Positions 1 to 8,872 of a stretch of DNA of 64,000 nt are shown in pieces (within the stretch, counting starts at the first letter, position 1; each line of letters opens with the position of its first letter). A program made the translations under genes and the position numbers. The DNA is from CBDFHJ01 sp965247635 (lineage in GTDB: Bacteria > Chloroflexota > Dehalococcoidia > Lucifugimonadales > Australimonadaceae): contig CBDFHJ010000010.1 of assembly GCA_965247635.1 (NCBI GenBank), positions 186,001 to 250,000 on the forward strand, written 5' to 3'. Under the pieces are notes generated by a model, which was not told where the DNA came from, ran no database searches, and saw only the letters and a list, made by a program, of their open reading frames with translations.

Positions 1-706
1 CCCCAACCACCAGCCTCGGGCACTCCAGCCCGCGGCGCCTCATGCCCCCGAGCACATCGGACCAGTTCTCTGTGGACTCCCTGTATCCGGGAACAGCGCT
101 CACCACCACCTTGCTCCCGTCGATCAGGGCCGCCACCACCACCAGTACTGCCGCCTTCTCCTTCTCAAGACCGGCCTTGACGTAGACTCCATCCACCCAC
201 ATGTAGACCACTTCCAGGTCATCTAGGGGCCGGCTGCGCCATTGGGCAAGCTCATCGTTCCACTTGGACTTCAACCGGGCCACCGTGCTCGCCGATACCG
301 GTGCGTCCTCTCCCAGCAGCCCCCGCAAAGCCAGATCGGAGTCGCCTTCGGATAGACCGTGCAGGTACAGCTCGGGGATCAACTCAGCAACCTTCCTGGT
401 CCTGTTGACGAACAGCGGCAGCAGCCGGCTCTCGAACTGCTCCTCGGTATCGCGGACTCGCGGCCGCCTCAGCTGTATCGTTCCCGAACTCAGCGTAAGC
501 CTCCGGGCTCTGCCGTATCCGTTCCGATAGCCGGTATCGTTGTCCGAGTCGGATCTGAGCGCCGACTTCGCCCTTCCCAGAAACGCCGTCACCTCCTCCT
601 CCAGCAACTCCTGGATCAGCCTCTGGACCTGGCTTCGCACCCAATCCTCCAACTGCTCCCACTCCGGCCTTGACTCCGACCTACTCTCAGTGCTTTCCTT
701 CCTCAT
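1..706 (-). CDS. IS256 (mutator) family transposase, 3' end cut by window edge
   Basis: An open frame reads from an ATG at 706 leftward off the window, about 235 residues, so the C-terminal half is missing. The N-terminal part has the LIQELLEEEVTAFLGR helix and the GYRNGYGR stretch typical of IS256-type transposases. It is followed by LRRPRVRDTEEQFESRLLP and by MWVDGVYVK, which carries the first catalytic Asp of the DDE triad. The visible frame ends near RGLECPRLVVG, just before the expected second Asp. The enzyme would catalyse cut-and-paste or copy-out transposition. Whether the element is intact cannot be judged from here. Confidence 0.85.
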   Translation of the reverse strand, partial: MRKESTESRSESRPEWEQLEDWVRSQVQRLIQELLEEEVTAFLGRAKSALRSDSDNDTGYRNGYGRARRLTLSSGTIQLRRPRVRDTEEQFESRLLPLFVNRTRKVAELIPELYLHGLSEGDSDLALRGLLGEDAPVSASTVARLKSKWNDELAQWRSRPLDDLEVVYMWVDGVYVKAGLEKEKAAVLVVVAALIDGSKVVVSAVPGYRESTENWSDVLGGMRRRGLECPRLVVG

Positions 707-756
707 GGGCGGTCTATCTCCTCTCTTGGGCCTCGAGCCCGTGTTGTTCAGAGAGA

Positions 757-797
757 GGGTACACCGCCTGACTGTTTACACACTTTTTGAAGATACC
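757..797. repeat. Candidate terminal inverted repeat of the IS256-type element
   Basis: Upstream of the transposase start lies a stretch containing GACTGTTTACACAC, resembling the ends of many IS256-family elements. The opposite end is outside the window, so neither the inverted repeat nor the 8-9 bp target duplication can be confirmed. The gene-free stretch that follows (about 800-1045) shows nothing I can assign. Confidence 0.3.
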
Positions 798-1045
798 TCC
801 TTTTCGGCCGCTTCCAGGACAGCGGGCATTTGCTCCGGATGATAGCCGGGGCAATTGTCCTCGGTGTGGGTCGCGGTCACGTGAAATAGCATAGTCCCTC
901 CTCCAGAAATTCAGGATTGATACCGAAAGAAGCCAGGGTTCAAAGCTTGGAGTGCGTGTGTTCGCGTCAACGGCCCGCTTCCGGGGAGGAGTGTATTGAC
1001 GCTCCGATGTCCTGTCAATCGGCCCGCCGAGGTGGGCCTACAACT

Positions 1046-1085
1046 GTCATTCCGAGTCCCGATGGAATCGGGAACGAAGAATCTC
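1046..1085. repeat. Dispersed palindromic intergenic repeat (GTCATTCCGAG box)
   Basis: A box starting GTCATTCCGAGTCCCGAT and ending GAAGAATCTC, with a central inverted repeat (CCCGAT/ATCGGG). Related copies lie at 4840, 4948 and 52310, always between genes. The arms vary in sequence but stay complementary, as expected for a structured RNA or a miniature mobile repeat. Confidence 0.7.
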
Positions 1086-1114
1086 TCATGCAAAGCAAAG
1101 CTTAGGGCTGCCAC

Positions 1115-1320
1115 TTAGGTTGGTTCTCCCGCCCAACCCACACCGGTACGCCGGTTTGCTGCCTGGAAGCGGTCCAGCGTGGGCTTCACATCACTACGTC
1201 GTAGTAAGCGATAGGGACACCGCAGGGGGGTGCCCCGACAAGTCGGGGCTGGCGTGGGCTTAGGCGCGAACCGTTCTAAGACGACGATGGGGACCCCGCA
1301 CTCGGCAGCGGGCCCTGCCC
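1115..1320. repeat. Intergenic repeat mosaic downstream of polA
   Basis: This gene-free stretch holds a module with TTAGGTTGGTTCTCCCGCCCA. Similar modules are found near 5015, 7068 (inverted), 53283 and 56655. A second module has the hairpin GTGCCCCGACAAGTCGGGGC at about 1230-1250. Both recur beside other genes in the window. No open frame with coding character was seen. Confidence 0.55.
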
Positions 1321-1321
1321 G

Positions 1322-4174
1322 TTAGTCCATGTCACCCCAGGTCTCGCCGGTCTTGATCTCAACCTTCAACGGTACAGCCAGCTCCAAGGCGTTGGGCATA
1401 ACGTCCAGCACGAGCTTGCGCAGGTCCTCCAGCTCCTCCCTAGGCGTCTCGAACACCAGCTCGTCGTGGACCTGCAGCAGCATCTTGCTACGGGCGCTGG
1501 ACTCTTCCAGCCGGCGTTGCACCACCACCATCGCCTCCTTGATGACCTCGGCAGCGGTCCCCTGGACCGGCATGTTCACCGCCATGCGCTCGCCTGCCTG
1601 GCGGACCTGGAAGTTGGGCGCCCGCAGCTCCGGCACGTAGCGCCGCCGGCCCAGCAACGTCTCCACGTAGCCGTCGGAGCGGGCCCTAACGATGGTCTCG
1701 TCCAGGTACTCCTTCACTCTGGGGTAGCTGCCGAAGTAGGTAGCGATGAACTGGGCTCCCTCCTCGTTGGTCAGCTCCGTCTGCTGGGAAATGCCAAAGG
1801 CGCTGAGCCCGTAGATGACTCCGAAGTTCATCACCTTGGCGATACGCCTCATGTCCGCCGTCACCCCGTCCAGGGGCACCTTGTAGACCAACGAGGCCGT
1901 AGCCGCGTGGATGTCTTCGTCCCGCTCAAAGGCGGCGATGAGGCCGGGGTCCAGGGAGAGGTGGGCCAGCACGCGCAGCTCCACCTGGGAGTAGTCGGCG
2001 GCCAGGAGCAGCCAATCGGGCCGGTCCTCGGCGATAAACGCCTTGCGCACGCGACGGCCCAGCTCGGTGCGGACCGGGATGTTCTGTAGGTTCGGCTCGT
2101 TGCTGGCGATGCGGCCCGTGGCCGAACCCGCCTGGTTGTAACTGGTATGGATGCGATGCGTCCATGGATTCACCGCCAGGGGAAGGGTATCCACGTAGGT
2201 TGACTTCAGCTTGGTCAGCGCGCGGTACTCGAGGATATTGCCAACCACCTGCAAGCTCTGAGGCTTCGTGTTTTCCAGCACCTCGGGTGGCATTCTGCTA
2301 AAGGACTCCAAGGTGGCGGCGTCCGTCGAATACCCCGTCTGCGTGCGTTTGCCCGTGGGAAGCTTCAGCTCCTTGAACAGGACCTCCGAAAGCTGGGCGG
2401 GCGAGTTGATGCTGAACCGGTGGCCCACGTCGTCATAGATCGCCGCCTCGCAGGTCTGAATCCCCTCGGTCAGCTGCTCCGATAGCTCTTCCAGCACCGT
2501 GGTGTCGACGGCGATGCCGTTGCGCTGCATCTGCACGATCACCGGCACCAGGGGCATTTCGCGCTGAGCGAGCAGCTCCAGCTGGCCCTCCTTCCGCAGC
2601 TCGGCCTCCAGCACCCTGTATAGGCGCAGGGTCATGTCAGCGTCGGCCGCGGCGTAGGGTGCCGCGTCGGCGATATCCACAGCGTCGAAGGTGATCTGCT
2701 TACGCCCGGTGCCGATCAGCTCGGTGATGTTGGTCATCTCCACCATGAGCCGATTGAAGGCCTGGGCCTTCAGTCCCAGTGCCTTGTCGCCCAACAAGTG
2801 GACGGCCAGCATGGTATCGAAGGTCAGGTTCACGCTTCTGGGACTGATGCCGTAGTTGGCCAGCAGCGTCATATCGAAGTTGGCGTTGTGGGCCACTTTG
2901 CCGATGGACGGCTCCTCCATGACGAGCCGGACCTGTGCCATCACCTGGTCCAACGGGAGTTGCTGGCCCGAGCGATGTCCCACCGGCACGTAGTAGGCCA
3001 CTCCCTGCTTTGCAGAGAGGGAGAGGCCTACCAACTCGGCCTCCATGGGATTGGTGGAGGTGGTCTCCGTATCGAAGGCGATGGTGGAGGCGGCGCGCAG
3101 CTCCTTGACCATGGCGTCCAGGCCTTCGGGAGTGTCCACGATGATGGTCTGCGTAGGCTCGGCTTTAGGGCCGGCCTCGCGCGCCGGACCGGCGTCGGCC
3201 TCCTCCCCTGCCTCGCCTAGGGGTGGCGGAATGCGCTGGGCCAAGGAGTTGAAATCCAGCTCGCGAAAGACGTCCAGCACCTCGTCGCGGGTGTACTGGC
3301 CGAAACGGCTCTCGTCCAAGTCGAACCCCACCGGCACCTCTGTGACGATGGTGACCAGCTCATGGCTCTGCCGGGCCGCGGCCTCATGGTCACGTAGGAG
3401 CTGTTGGATTCGCGGGGGTTTCACCTCGTCCAGATGCTCGTAGATGCCATCGACGCTGCCAAACTCCTGGACCAGTTTGATGGCTGTCTTGTTGCCGATG
3501 CCCGGCACGCCGGGAACGTTGTCGGACGTGTCGCCCTGCAGCGCTTTGATATCGATCTGCTGGCTGGGCTCCAGCCCGCCGTACCGCTCCCGCACGGCCA
3601 ACTCGTCGTACATCTTCTGGTCGCCGAAGCCGGTGGTCATCAGCACGCGGACGTGTGGCGAAACGAGCTGCAAGGTGTCGGAGTCGCCGGTGAAGATAAT
3701 CGTGTCGATGCCCTGCTTGGCGGCGCGCTTCGAGATGGTGCCGATAACGTCGTCAGCCTCGTAGCCGGGTACTTCGTGGATAGGCACGTGCATGGCCCGA
3801 ACAACCTGCTTTACCCGTTCCACCTGGGCGTGGAGCTCGGGTGGCGCCTCCGGCCGGTTGGCCTTGTACTCGGTAAACTGCTCGTGACGAAAAGTGGGGC
3901 CGGGTGGGTCGAAGGCGATCGCCAGGTGGGTGGGACGAAGGTCGGAGATGGCCTTGAACATAGTGTTGATGAAGCCGTAGACGCCACGTACCTCTTCGCC
4001 GGTGCGCCGGACGGTCATGGGCTGGTTTTGCAGCGCGAACCAGGCCCGGAAGACCATGGCGTGGCCGTCTAGCAGTATCAGAAGCGGAGGACGGTCCTTG
4101 GGTCCGGCGTCAGGTATCTGGCTGAACAGGGTAGGGCTATCAGCCTTCGTGGCGGCCTTCCCCACGCGTGCCAT
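1322..4174 (-). CDS. polA: DNA polymerase I
   Basis: A 950-residue family A polymerase for repair and Okazaki fragment maturation. The N-terminal part is the 5'-3' flap exonuclease (LILLDGHAMVFRAWFAL; DSDTLQLV; GVPGIGNKTA). The middle 3'-5' exonuclease domain keeps its metal ligands: FDTETTSTNP (exo I), HNANFDMTLL (exo II) and YAAADADMTL (exo III). Proofreading is therefore probably active, unlike Taq-type enzymes. The polymerase domain shows motif A (DYSQVELRVLAH), motif B (RRIAKVMNFGVIYGLSAFG) and motif C (LLQVHDELVFE). The length is typical. It stands alone, with repeat-rich spacers on both sides. Confidence 0.97.
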   Translation of the reverse strand: MARVGKAATKADSPTLFSQIPDAGPKDRPPLLILLDGHAMVFRAWFALQNQPMTVRRTGEEVRGVYGFINTMFKAISDLRPTHLAIAFDPPGPTFRHEQFTEYKANRPEAPPELHAQVERVKQVVRAMHVPIHEVPGYEADDVIGTISKRAAKQGIDTIIFTGDSDTLQLVSPHVRVLMTTGFGDQKMYDELAVRERYGGLEPSQQIDIKALQGDTSDNVPGVPGIGNKTAIKLVQEFGSVDGIYEHLDEVKPPRIQQLLRDHEAAARQSHELVTIVTEVPVGFDLDESRFGQYTRDEVLDVFRELDFNSLAQRIPPPLGEAGEEADAGPAREAGPKAEPTQTIIVDTPEGLDAMVKELRAASTIAFDTETTSTNPMEAELVGLSLSAKQGVAYYVPVGHRSGQQLPLDQVMAQVRLVMEEPSIGKVAHNANFDMTLLANYGISPRSVNLTFDTMLAVHLLGDKALGLKAQAFNRLMVEMTNITELIGTGRKQITFDAVDIADAAPYAAADADMTLRLYRVLEAELRKEGQLELLAQREMPLVPVIVQMQRNGIAVDTTVLEELSEQLTEGIQTCEAAIYDDVGHRFSINSPAQLSEVLFKELKLPTGKRTQTGYSTDAATLESFSRMPPEVLENTKPQSLQVVGNILEYRALTKLKSTYVDTLPLAVNPWTHRIHTSYNQAGSATGRIASNEPNLQNIPVRTELGRRVRKAFIAEDRPDWLLLAADYSQVELRVLAHLSLDPGLIAAFERDEDIHAATASLVYKVPLDGVTADMRRIAKVMNFGVIYGLSAFGISQQTELTNEEGAQFIATYFGSYPRVKEYLDETIVRARSDGYVETLLGRRRYVPELRAPNFQVRQAGERMAVNMPVQGTAAEVIKEAMVVVQRRLEESSARSKMLLQVHDELVFETPREELEDLRKLVLDVMPNALELAVPLKVEIKTGETWGDMD

Positions 4175-4268
4175 GACTCCAACCTCCCCAACGGCGGGAT
4201 TGCGAGCCTAAGGTATCATAGCTTGGGTGAACCGTGGGGCGGCAGGCCACAGAAGTAAAAACGCCCTG

Positions 4269-4340
4269 TTGTATGTCATTCTAAGGCCCCCGGGGTTATG
4301 TCATTCTTGAGGACCCCAAAGGGGGACGAAGAATCTCGCC
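4269..4340. repeat. Degenerate GTCATTC-type intergenic repeat
   Basis: Two GTCATTCT boxes in tandem (ATGTCATTCTAAGGCCCC and ATGTCATTCTTGAGGACC) end in GACGAAGAATCTC. This is a partial or doubled version of the box at 1046. It lies between polA and the small gene at 4481. Confidence 0.5.
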
Positions 4341-4480
4341 CCCTTTGTCCTTCGACGGACTTAGGGCGGGCGCCCATGGGCGGTCGTTCGTGGCGGGCCT
4401 GTCGAACATGAACGGTCCCATCGCCTGTCCTAAAGTTGGTGATAGGCGAATGGTTTACCAACCAATGGAGGGGCAGCGCT

Positions 4481-4765
4481 ATGAGCGGCTGGGACAGCTA
4501 CAAACACGAGATAGAGCTGGCGGCTGAGCGGTACCGCAACGACTTCGAGGTAACCTGGCGGTACTTCCAGGAAGACCTGGAGAAGACCTTTGGAGACCGT
4601 AAGTTTGCCAAGGAGTTCGAGCAAGGACGGTCCAACACGGCCCGGGCCATCGCCCGGTTCTGGGACCGGGTGGACCGTCTAGGTCAGGCCCTGAACGGCA
4701 ACGAGATGGCCGCCTTCCGCGACAACCTCATGCCCACTCGAGACGCCGCCAAAAAGCAGCCGTAG
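4481..4765 (+). CDS. Small hypothetical protein, charged and helical
   Basis: A 94-residue protein starting MSGWDSYKHEIELAAERY. I prefer the ATG at 4481 because GGAGG lies nine bases before it; an in-frame upstream start at 4436 has no such site. The sequence is rich in Glu, Arg, Phe and Trp and predicts a mostly helical soluble protein (WRYFQEDLEKTFGDRKF; ARFWDRVDRLGQAL). There is no signal peptide and no membrane segment. I do not recognise the family. It is a single gene between polA and acsA with repeats on both sides. Confidence 0.6.
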   Translation: MSGWDSYKHEIELAAERYRNDFEVTWRYFQEDLEKTFGDRKFAKEFEQGRSNTARAIARFWDRVDRLGQALNGNEMAAFRDNLMPTRDAAKKQP

Positions 4766-4839
4766 CGGCTACTCGCAACGGGCTGCTTACCCTAGGCCAG
4801 TCCAAGCGTGAGGCCATAAGTGCCGAGGCGCTCCCTCAT

Positions 4840-5125
4840 GTCATTCTGAGTCCCCCGATAAATCGGGGGGCGAATAATCTCGTTTTCCAGTCTGGAAGAA
4901 GACGAGACCCTTCGTTTCACTCAGGGTGACAAAGGAAGCGTCCCCTTGTCATTCCGAGTCCGCCGCAGGCGGAACGAGGAATCTCTCAAGCAAACCAACA
5001 CTTAGTGCAAGCCCTTAGGTTGATTGTCCCACCCAACTCGCCCCGGAGCGTCTCGGCGTGGGCTTCGTGACGCCACGTCGTAACGAGCGATGGGGACCCC
5101 GCAAGTGGGTGCCCCGATACATCGG
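4840..5125. repeat. Cluster of intergenic repeats
   Basis: Two GTCATTC boxes (4840-4881 and 4948-4987) flank a CCCTTCGTTTCACTCAGGG hairpin module at about 4908. They are followed by TTAGGTTGATTGTCCCACCCA at about 5013 and by GTGCCCCGATACATCGGGGC at 5109-5128. The order of modules matches that at 1046-1260, so the whole composite has been duplicated. No gene is seen. Confidence 0.6.
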
Positions 5126-5128
5126 GGC

Positions 5129-6877
5129 CTAATCATCCTCCAACGTCGATGTGTCACCCTCGGGCAGGCCCAACTCGCGGGCCTTGAGCAGCCGGCGCAT
5201 GATCTTGCCCGAGCGAGTCTTGGGCAGCGAGGCGATGAAGTCGATCTCGCGCGGCGCCACACCGGCCGCCAACTTGCCCCGAGCAAACCCCATCAGCTCC
5301 CGACGCAGCTCATCCGAGGCCTCGTACCCCTCCTTCAGCGATACGAACGCCTTGACCACCTCCATGGCGATGGGGTCCGGCTTACCGATGACCCCAGCCT
5401 CGGCCACGGCGGGGTGCTCGATGAGGGCGCTCTCCACCTCGAAGGGGCCTACCAGGTGGCCGGCGGTGTTAATGACGTCGTCGGCGCGGCCGATGAACCA
5501 GAAGTAGCCGTCCTCGTCGCGTCGAGCGCGGTCGCCAGTGGTGTACCAGCCGTTGACGAACTTCGAGTTGTACCGCTCCTCGTCCTTCCAGTAGGTCTGG
5601 AACATGGCCGGCCACCCGGGCCGGATGGCCAGGTCGCCCTCTTCACCCGGCGGCTGCTCGTTGCCCTGATCGTCTACCACGCCGGCGGTGATGCCGGGCA
5701 GGGGCTTGCCCATGGAGCCGGGCCGAATGGGCAGCACGAGGTAGTTGGCGATGAGGATGGCGCCAGTCTCGGTCTGCCACCAGTTGTCGTGGATGGGCAG
5801 GTCAAACGCCTCCTGGCCCCAAATGACGGCCTCCGGGTTGAGCGGCTCGCCTACCGAGCAGACGTATCGCAGGCTGGAGAGGTCGTGCTGCCGTGGCAGC
5901 TCCGTGCCAGCTCTCATGAGCATGCGGACCGCCGTGGGGGCCGTGTACCACATGGTGACCTTGTACTTCTGGATGATCTCGTACCACTTGCGGGCCCCGA
6001 AGCCACCCTCGTAGACCACCTGGGTCACGCCGTTGGACCACGGCGCGAACATGCCGTAGGAGGTACCCGTTACCCAGCCAGGGTCGGCGGTGCACCAGTA
6101 GATATCGTCCGGGTGCAGGTCGAGTACCAACTTGCCAGTGAGGTAGTGCTGGATGACGGCGTTGTGCCGGTGCACGGCGCCCTTGGGTTTGCCGGTGGTG
6201 CCGGAGGTGTAGTGCATCACTGAGTAGTCGTCCCTCGTGGTGTCCAGCGGTCCCAGCTCCGCGGAGGCGTCCGCCATGAGGCGATAGTAGTCGAGGTCGC
6301 CATCGGCCATCGGGTCCGTGGACCGCCCACCTCTATTGACGATGATCACCTTCTCCAGCTCAGGCAGCTGTGGCAATACGTGAGCGATGCGCGTCCGTAG
6401 CTCCGGCTGGGTGACCAGCACCTTGGCACCGCTATTCTCCAGCCGGTCCTTGACTGGGTCCGGGCCAAAGGCGGAGAAGAGCGGGCCGATGATGCAGCCC
6501 GCCTTGAGCGTGCCGAAAACGACGGAGTAGTGCTCGGGGATGCGCTCCATGAAGGTGAAGACCCGGTCGCCCTTCTTCAGCCCCAGCCCCTTGAGGACGT
6601 TGGCGAACCGGTTGGACTCCTGCCGCATCTCGTCGAAGGTGTAGCGCTCCTCTTCCCCGTTCTTCCCTTCCCACAGCATGGCCACCTTACCGCCCAGGCC
6701 AGCGTTGCAGTGACGGTCGATGGCCTCATGGGCCAGGTTCAGCCCGCCGTTGGGCAGCCAGTCCAGCTCCCCTTCCACCTGGGCCCAGTCGAAGCGCCGC
6801 AGGGTGCCGTCGTAGTCTGCCAGGTTGGGTGGAACACGTTGCGGGCCACCCTTTTCAATGACCGGATACGTGTTCAT
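5129..6877 (-). CDS. acsA: Acetyl-CoA synthetase (AcsA-type, AMP-forming)
   Basis: A 582-residue ANL-superfamily ligase that activates acetate (or a short acyl chain) to the acyl-AMP and then acyl-CoA. The P-loop is HYTSGTTGKPKGAVH. The core has YWCTADPGWVTGTSYG and DNWWQTETG, and the C-terminal domain carries YFWFIGRADDVINTAGH and PKTRSGKIMRR, whose Lys is the usual acetylation site. Length and motifs match Bacillus AcsA better than the 650-residue Acs. AGAGGGGG precedes the ATG at 6877. It appears to be monocistronic. The exact acyl substrate is inferred. Confidence 0.88.
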   Translation of the reverse strand: MNTYPVIEKGGPQRVPPNLADYDGTLRRFDWAQVEGELDWLPNGGLNLAHEAIDRHCNAGLGGKVAMLWEGKNGEEERYTFDEMRQESNRFANVLKGLGLKKGDRVFTFMERIPEHYSVVFGTLKAGCIIGPLFSAFGPDPVKDRLENSGAKVLVTQPELRTRIAHVLPQLPELEKVIIVNRGGRSTDPMADGDLDYYRLMADASAELGPLDTTRDDYSVMHYTSGTTGKPKGAVHRHNAVIQHYLTGKLVLDLHPDDIYWCTADPGWVTGTSYGMFAPWSNGVTQVVYEGGFGARKWYEIIQKYKVTMWYTAPTAVRMLMRAGTELPRQHDLSSLRYVCSVGEPLNPEAVIWGQEAFDLPIHDNWWQTETGAILIANYLVLPIRPGSMGKPLPGITAGVVDDQGNEQPPGEEGDLAIRPGWPAMFQTYWKDEERYNSKFVNGWYTTGDRARRDEDGYFWFIGRADDVINTAGHLVGPFEVESALIEHPAVAEAGVIGKPDPIAMEVVKAFVSLKEGYEASDELRRELMGFARGKLAAGVAPREIDFIASLPKTRSGKIMRRLLKARELGLPEGDTSTLEDD

Positions 6878-6979
6878 GGCGGTACCCCCTCTGAGACGTT
6901 TGCCAGCGCGGCGGTTGCAGTGTAGGAGCGGCTGAGAAGGCCGTCAACCAGGGCACAGCCCTGGCAGGACGTGTCCTGC

Positions 6980-7095
6980 ACCTACTTGCGGGGTCCCTTA
7001 TGGTCGATGTACAGCAAGGGTAGTCAAGCCCACGCCGGAACGCTTCGCGCAGCAAGCCGGCGCACCGGGGTGGGCCGGGCGGGAAAAACAACCTA
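6980..7095. repeat. Intergenic repeat modules between acsA and the his genes
   Basis: This stretch contains TGGTCGATGTACAGCAAGGGTA, closely similar to a module at 34828-34850, and an inverted copy of the CCCGCCCACCCC/AACCT module at 7065-7092. The rest of the 6878-7120 spacer shows no coding signal. Confidence 0.5.
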
Positions 7096-7120
7096 AAGGC
7101 TTGCAGCTAGATAGGAAGTG

Positions 7121-7423
7121 CTACCCGGAGGAACCAAACGCCCTGGCCAGGGCGGCTTCGACCCGCTGGCGCAGCTCACCCTCGAAGGGCCTGGCCAGGA
7201 GGGGCAGCTTGGCGTCCACGATGACCTCGGCGTCGGTGACCAGCGCGGAGCCCGACACCTTGAAGCCAAGGGTTTGGGGTGGAAATAGGAGCTCGTCGCC
7301 CTGCCAGGTCCGGCTCTGCTCCATCACCTGGCTGCCGTATACCTCCAGCATCTGAGACACGAACTGGTCTAGCCTGGCGACGGCCTGCTCCTTGGAGAGG
7401 CCATGCTGATAGGAAACTTTCAT
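7121..7423 (-). CDS. Polyhydroxyalkanoic acid system-type small protein
   Basis: A 100-residue soluble protein (MKVSYQHGLSKEQAVARLDQ ... LFPPQTLGFKVSGSALVTD ... LPLLARPFEGELRQRVEAAL). The H-L-S/A-R start, the central F-x-V-x-G strand and the LP-L...-I/L-E end resemble the PHA granule-region family (PF09650/TIGR02610), a START-like small fold. Its start overlaps the hisA stop by four bases (ATGA), so it is translationally coupled to hisA. No PHA synthase is nearby, so a role in polyester storage is only a family-based guess. Confidence 0.65.
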   Translation of the reverse strand: MKVSYQHGLSKEQAVARLDQFVSQMLEVYGSQVMEQSRTWQGDELLFPPQTLGFKVSGSALVTDAEVIVDAKLPLLARPFEGELRQRVEAALARAFGSSG

Positions 7424-8175
7424 CGGTCCCTCAGCGCGGCCACGGCCTCGGCCAGGTCGATTGCGCCAGTGTAGGCGGCGCTGCCCACGATAGCGCCAGC
7501 GGCCCCAAGGTCAGCCAACCGCTCCAGGTGGGCGATGGTGCTAATGCCACCAGCAACCGCAAGCGCGATGCCGCCGGTCCAGCCGCCTCCTACCACCAGG
7601 CCACGGGCATGGCGGACCATGGCCGCCGCGGCGTCGAAGTTCGGCTCCGTCAGCGTGCCGTCGCGGGCGATGTCGGTGTAGATGAACCGGCCAACGCCCA
7701 TGACGGCTATACGGGTCATGAGCTCCATGGCGTTGACGGGAGTCCCTTCGGTCCAGCCTTTGATGGCCACGAGGCCATCGCGGGCGTCTAAGCCCACCAC
7801 CACCCGCTCGGCCCCGTGCTTAGCCACCACCTGACCAACCAGGTCCGGGTCCGCCACGGCGGCCGTCCCCAGGACGACCCGGTCCGCGCCCACGGCCAGG
7901 GTTTCGTTCACTGCGTCGAGGGTCCGCAGTCCGCCGCCGACCTGGAAGGGGACTCGCACGCTTCGGGCGATACCCTCGTAGACACGCGTGTTGCGCGGCG
8001 CACCCTCCAGCGCGCCGTCCAGGTCCACGATGTGGAGCCGCGGCGCCCCGGCAGCTTGAAACGCCCGCGCCACCGCCACCGGGTCGGTGGAGTACACCGT
8101 CTGCTTCCCGTAGTCGCCCTGGTGCAGCCGGACTACCTGTCCCTCCCGCAGGTCTATGGCGGGGATCACTTCCAT
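7420..8175 (-). CDS. hisA: ProFAR isomerase (histidine biosynthesis)
   Basis: A 251-residue TIM barrel that isomerises ProFAR to PRFAR in histidine synthesis. The N-terminal IPAIDLREGQVVRLHQGDYG carries the first catalytic Asp. Phosphate-binding glycines are seen in VGGGLRT and in the C-terminal AGGIST and GAAGAIVGSAAYTG. The TDIARDGT segment carries the second catalytic Asp. It lies 29 bases downstream of hisH and overlaps the following small gene, so the order hisH-hisA-PHA-type gene reads as one transcript. Confidence 0.95.
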   Translation of the reverse strand: MEVIPAIDLREGQVVRLHQGDYGKQTVYSTDPVAVARAFQAAGAPRLHIVDLDGALEGAPRNTRVYEGIARSVRVPFQVGGGLRTLDAVNETLAVGADRVVLGTAAVADPDLVGQVVAKHGAERVVVGLDARDGLVAIKGWTEGTPVNAMELMTRIAVMGVGRFIYTDIARDGTLTEPNFDAAAAMVRHARGLVVGGGWTGGIALAVAGGISTIAHLERLADLGAAGAIVGSAAYTGAIDLAEAVAALRDR

Positions 8176-8204
8176 GATACGTCAGCTCACTCCAAGGTTT
8201 GGCG

Positions 8205-8846
8205 TCACCGCGATGGGGCGGTCTCCCTATACACGAAGCGCCGGACGAAGTTGTCGTAGAGCCTCAGCCCCAGCGGGCCGCTCTTCTCCGGGTGGAACTG
8301 GGTGGCGATCAGGTTGTCGCGGACCGCCACCGAGCAAAACTGGACACCGTAGCTGGTGCTGCCCAGCAGGGATTCCTTGTCCTGGAGGTCCGCGTAGTAG
8401 CTGTGGACAAAGTAGAAGTGGCTCTCCTGGGGCACGCCCTCAAAGACCGGATGGCTGTCGTTGAGGTACACGCTGTTCCAGCCCATGTGAGGCACCTTGA
8501 GCCCCGGCGGCAGGCGCTTGGTGGTGCCGGGAAGGATCCCAAGGCACTTGGTGTCACCCTCCTCCGACGACTCCATGAGCAGCTGGAGTCCCAGGCAAAC
8601 GCCGAAGAAGGGCTTCCCCTGCTGGATAGCCTCGCGGACGGCATCGGCAAGACCGTTGGCGTTCAGCGCGGCCATGGCCGGCGGCGAGGCGCCCTGGCCA
8701 GGGAACACGAGCGCGGGAGCGTTGGCGACCGCCACAGGGTCGGAGGCGAAGACGGTCTCGTGCCCGAGCCGTTCAAACGCCTTCTGCACGCTTCGGAGGT
8801 TGCCCGCCCCGTAGTCGATGATGACGATAGGGTCCACGTGGGCCAT
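8205..8846 (-). CDS. hisH: Imidazole glycerol phosphate synthase, glutaminase subunit
   Basis: A 213-residue class I glutamine amidotransferase that supplies ammonia to HisF. The nucleophilic Cys lies in FFGVCLGLQLL, the catalytic His and Glu in TQFHPEKSG, and the oxyanion region in FPGQGASPPAM. The start MAHVDPIVIIDYGAGNLRSV is standard. HisF and the other his genes are not in the window, so the pathway is split on this chromosome. Confidence 0.95.
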   Translation of the reverse strand: MAHVDPIVIIDYGAGNLRSVQKAFERLGHETVFASDPVAVANAPALVFPGQGASPPAMAALNANGLADAVREAIQQGKPFFGVCLGLQLLMESSEEGDTKCLGILPGTTKRLPPGLKVPHMGWNSVYLNDSHPVFEGVPQESHFYFVHSYYADLQDKESLLGSTSYGVQFCSVAVRDNLIATQFHPEKSGPLGLRLYDNFVRRFVYRETAPSR

Positions 8847-8872
8847 TGTAGCAGGCTAGGGTCTGGGCCTCG

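Noticed and set aside
5090..6223. A 377-codon open frame on the plus strand
   Set aside because: It is antisense to acsA, a clear gene; GC-rich codons leave such shadows open. The same applies to 54015-55205 (antisense to the PimA-like gene).
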